This document shows positions 62,630 to 64,000 of a DNA stretch of 64,000 nucleotides, piece by piece. Origin of the DNA: Nannocystis sp. (GTDB lineage: Bacteria > Myxococcota_A > Polyangia > Nannocystales > Nannocystaceae). Within the stretch, counting starts at the first letter, position 1. Each line of letters begins with the position of its first letter. The notes below the pieces were generated by a model. That model was not told where the DNA came from. It saw only the letters and a program-made list of their open reading frames with translations, and did no database searches. The stretch is from assembly GCA_016712315.1 (NCBI GenBank), contig JADJRG010000013.1:1123501-1187500 (forward strand), in the 5' to 3' direction. Position numbers and translations under genes: made by a program.

Positions 62630-63793
62630 GTGACCGATTTCGCGCGCCTCCTCGCCCAAGCCCTCGTCCCGTGGTTCGCCGCGAACGCCCGCGACCTCGA
62701 GTGGCGCCGCAGCCGCGACCCTTACGCGATCTGGGTGTCGGAGATCATGCTCCAACAGACCCGCGTCGACACTGTACGCGCCTATTATGGCGACTTCCTC
62801 CGCCGCTTCCCCACGGTCGGCGCCCTCGCCACCGCCGACGAAGATCAGGTGCTCGCCGCCTGGAGCGGCCTCGGCTACTACCGCCGCGCCCGCCTGCTCC
62901 ACGCGGGGGCGCGCTGGGTCGCGCGCGAGCTCGGCGGCGCCCTGCCGACCGCCGCCGCCGATCTACGCGCCATCCCCGGCGTCGGTCGCTACACCGCCGG
63001 CGCCATCGCCTCGATCGCCTTTGACCGCCCCGAGCCGCTCGTCGACGGCAACATCGCCCGCGTGCTCACGCGCCTGCTCGCGATCACCGACATCAAGAGA
63101 CAAGGCGCCGACGCCCCCGATCATTGGCGCGTCGTCGCCGAGATCCTCGCCGCAGGCCCCCCCCGGATCCTCGCGCAAGCCCTCATGGAGCTCGGCGCCA
63201 CCGTCTGTACGCCCCTCGCCCCGCGCTGCCTGCTCTGCCCCGCCCGTCAGCACTGCGGCGCCCACGCCCGCGGCCTCGTCGCCGAGCTGCCCGCGCCGCG
63301 CCGCCGCCCCGCCAGCGAAGAGCACCAGCTCTGGGCCGTCGCGATCATCGCCGGCGATCACCTCCTCCTCGAGCGTCGCCCCCCGGGCGGCCTGCTCGCC
63401 GGCCTCTGGTGTCTGCCTCTGGTCCCAAAGACAGGTGAAAACCCCTCGGGCCCGCAGCTCCTGCGCGACGCGCTCGACCTCGACCTCGCCGAGTTCGTCT
63501 TAACACCGACAAAAAAGGCCGTCCGCCACGTCTTCACCCACAGGATCTGGACGCTCTCGCCCTGCCGCCTCGACCTGCCGCGGCGGCCCGCCCTCGGCCC
63601 CGCCCGCGAGCGCCGCTGGATCCCCCTCGGCGAGCGCCCTGACGGCGGCGTCCCCCGCGTCACCGAGAAATTACTGAGCGCCCTCGGCCTCGCGGTCCCG
63701 GCCGCGGCGCGCCGCTCAGCCGCGAGCGCGCCGCCTGCGGAGGAGCGCCAGCAGCAGGGCGAGCAGCCAGCCGCCCGCGGGAGCTTGGCCTGA
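62630..63793 (+). CDS. mutY: A/G-specific adenine DNA glycosylase
   Basis: 387 aa, GTG start. HhH-GPD fold: DPYAIWVSEIMLQQTRVDTV (catalytic Glu), LRAIPGVGRYTAGAIASIAF (HhH and Asp near VDGN), then the [4Fe-4S] loop CTPLAPRCLLCPARQHC (C-x6-C-x2-C-x5-C). The C-terminal MutT-like 8-oxoG-recognition domain has LLLERRPPGGLLAGLWCLPL and AVRHVFTHRIWTL. Removes A paired with 8-oxoG. The last 25 residues overlap the convergent MYXO-CTERM gene and are Arg/Gln/Ala-rich, perhaps a recent extension. Confidence 0.95.
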   Translation: MTDFARLLAQALVPWFAANARDLEWRRSRDPYAIWVSEIMLQQTRVDTVRAYYGDFLRRFPTVGALATADEDQVLAAWSGLGYYRRARLLHAGARWVARELGGALPTAAADLRAIPGVGRYTAGAIASIAFDRPEPLVDGNIARVLTRLLAITDIKRQGADAPDHWRVVAEILAAGPPRILAQALMELGATVCTPLAPRCLLCPARQHCGAHARGLVAELPAPRRRPASEEHQLWAVAIIAGDHLLLERRPPGGLLAGLWCLPLVPKTGENPSGPQLLRDALDLDLAEFVLTPTKKAVRHVFTHRIWTLSPCRLDLPRRPALGPARERRWIPLGERPDGGVPRVTEKLLSALGLAVPAAARRSAASAPPAEERQQQGEQPAARGSLA

Positions 63794-64000
63794 AGAGCAG
63801 TCACAGCCCTTCGCCGCGGGCGGCGTCGTCGACGGCTCCTTGAGCGGCGCCACCACCGTCACCGCCCCGCCCTCGTCCGCCGCCGCCGCCTCGCCGCCCC
63901 GCCCCGGCGGCGCGCCGCCGCGCAGCCCCGCCACCCCCAGCTCCTCCAGCAGCCCCCCCGCGTCTTCAACCTGGTCTAAGAGCCATAACAAGTAGCGAAC
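63716..64000 (-). CDS. C-terminal part of a MYXO-CTERM protein (5' end outside window)
   Basis: 94 residues, open to the window edge. Ends PAAKGCDCSSGQAPAGGWLLALLLALLRRRRARG-like: GC-C box, hydrophobic helix and Arg-rich tail, the MYXO-CTERM pattern also seen at 721-1359. The part before it is Gly/Glu/Ala-rich (LLEELGVAGLRGGAPPGRGG). It overlaps the 3' end of mutY by 78 bp. The function of the missing N-terminus is not known. Confidence 0.75.
   Translation of the reverse strand, partial: VRYLLWLLDQVEDAGGLLEELGVAGLRGGAPPGRGGEAAAADEGGAVTVVAPLKEPSTTPPAAKGCDCSSGQAPAGGWLLALLLALLRRRRARG

Overview
This window is GC-rich DNA from a myxobacterium, most likely a Nannocystis-like member of Myxococcota. 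Four things point there: MYXO-CTERM sorting tails at both ends of the window; about ten secreted proteins (nine of them lipoproteins) with long Thr/Asp/Ser/Gly linkers; a DUF1592/DUF1552 pair; and an STPK, PP2C, WD40 and MCP signalling set mixed with ordinary housekeeping genes. I see no rRNA, tRNA, CRISPR array, insertion sequence or prophage.

Layout. 1-4.3 kb: a Tat-type exported protein cut by the window edge, then a MYXO-CTERM/DUF1592/DUF1552 operon. 4.2-8.3 kb: small exported proteins, then a J-domain/DUF4388-like protein divergent from a PP2C phosphatase. 8.5-14 kb: a DUF6351 lipoprotein and feoAB. 14-23 kb: a crotonase followed by a caspase/C25-like protein that seems to lack its Cys, an S51-like peptidase, a DUF4846 lipoprotein, a dicarboxylate symporter and a GT-C type membrane protein. 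22.7-35.3 kb: a penta-haem cytochrome c lipoprotein with a Cys-rich partner, beta-propeller, VWA and MopE-type lipoproteins, two GSTs, a PrsW-like protease, a DUF2325 protein and ArfB. 35.4-44.5 kb: a membrane Ser/Thr kinase, a lipoprotein serpin, an M74 murein endopeptidase, alanine dehydrogenase, a lamin-tail lipoprotein and tatB/tatC. 44.6-50.2 kb: an MCP with no sensor domain, divergent from an 1118-residue protein built from about eight degenerate beta-rich modules. 50.2-52.5 kb: an RNA end-healing and sealing cassette (RNA ligase plus HD-Pnk). 52.7-64 kb: NadE, a possible nuclease-like lipoprotein, a 14-repeat WD40 protein with a degenerate STAND-like N-terminus, an EamA transporter, BolA, murB-murC, MutY and the tail of another MYXO-CTERM protein.

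The most unusual items are the modular beta-repeat protein, the RNA repair cassette behind a near-consensus promoter and a 260-nt leader, two apparent pseudoenzymes (C25/CHAT-like and STAND-like), and a histidine-rich repeat tail on a Tat subunit. Many genes also have a TANNNT-like -10 element only 6-9 nt from the start codon, which predicts widespread leaderless mRNAs and helps decide several starts.
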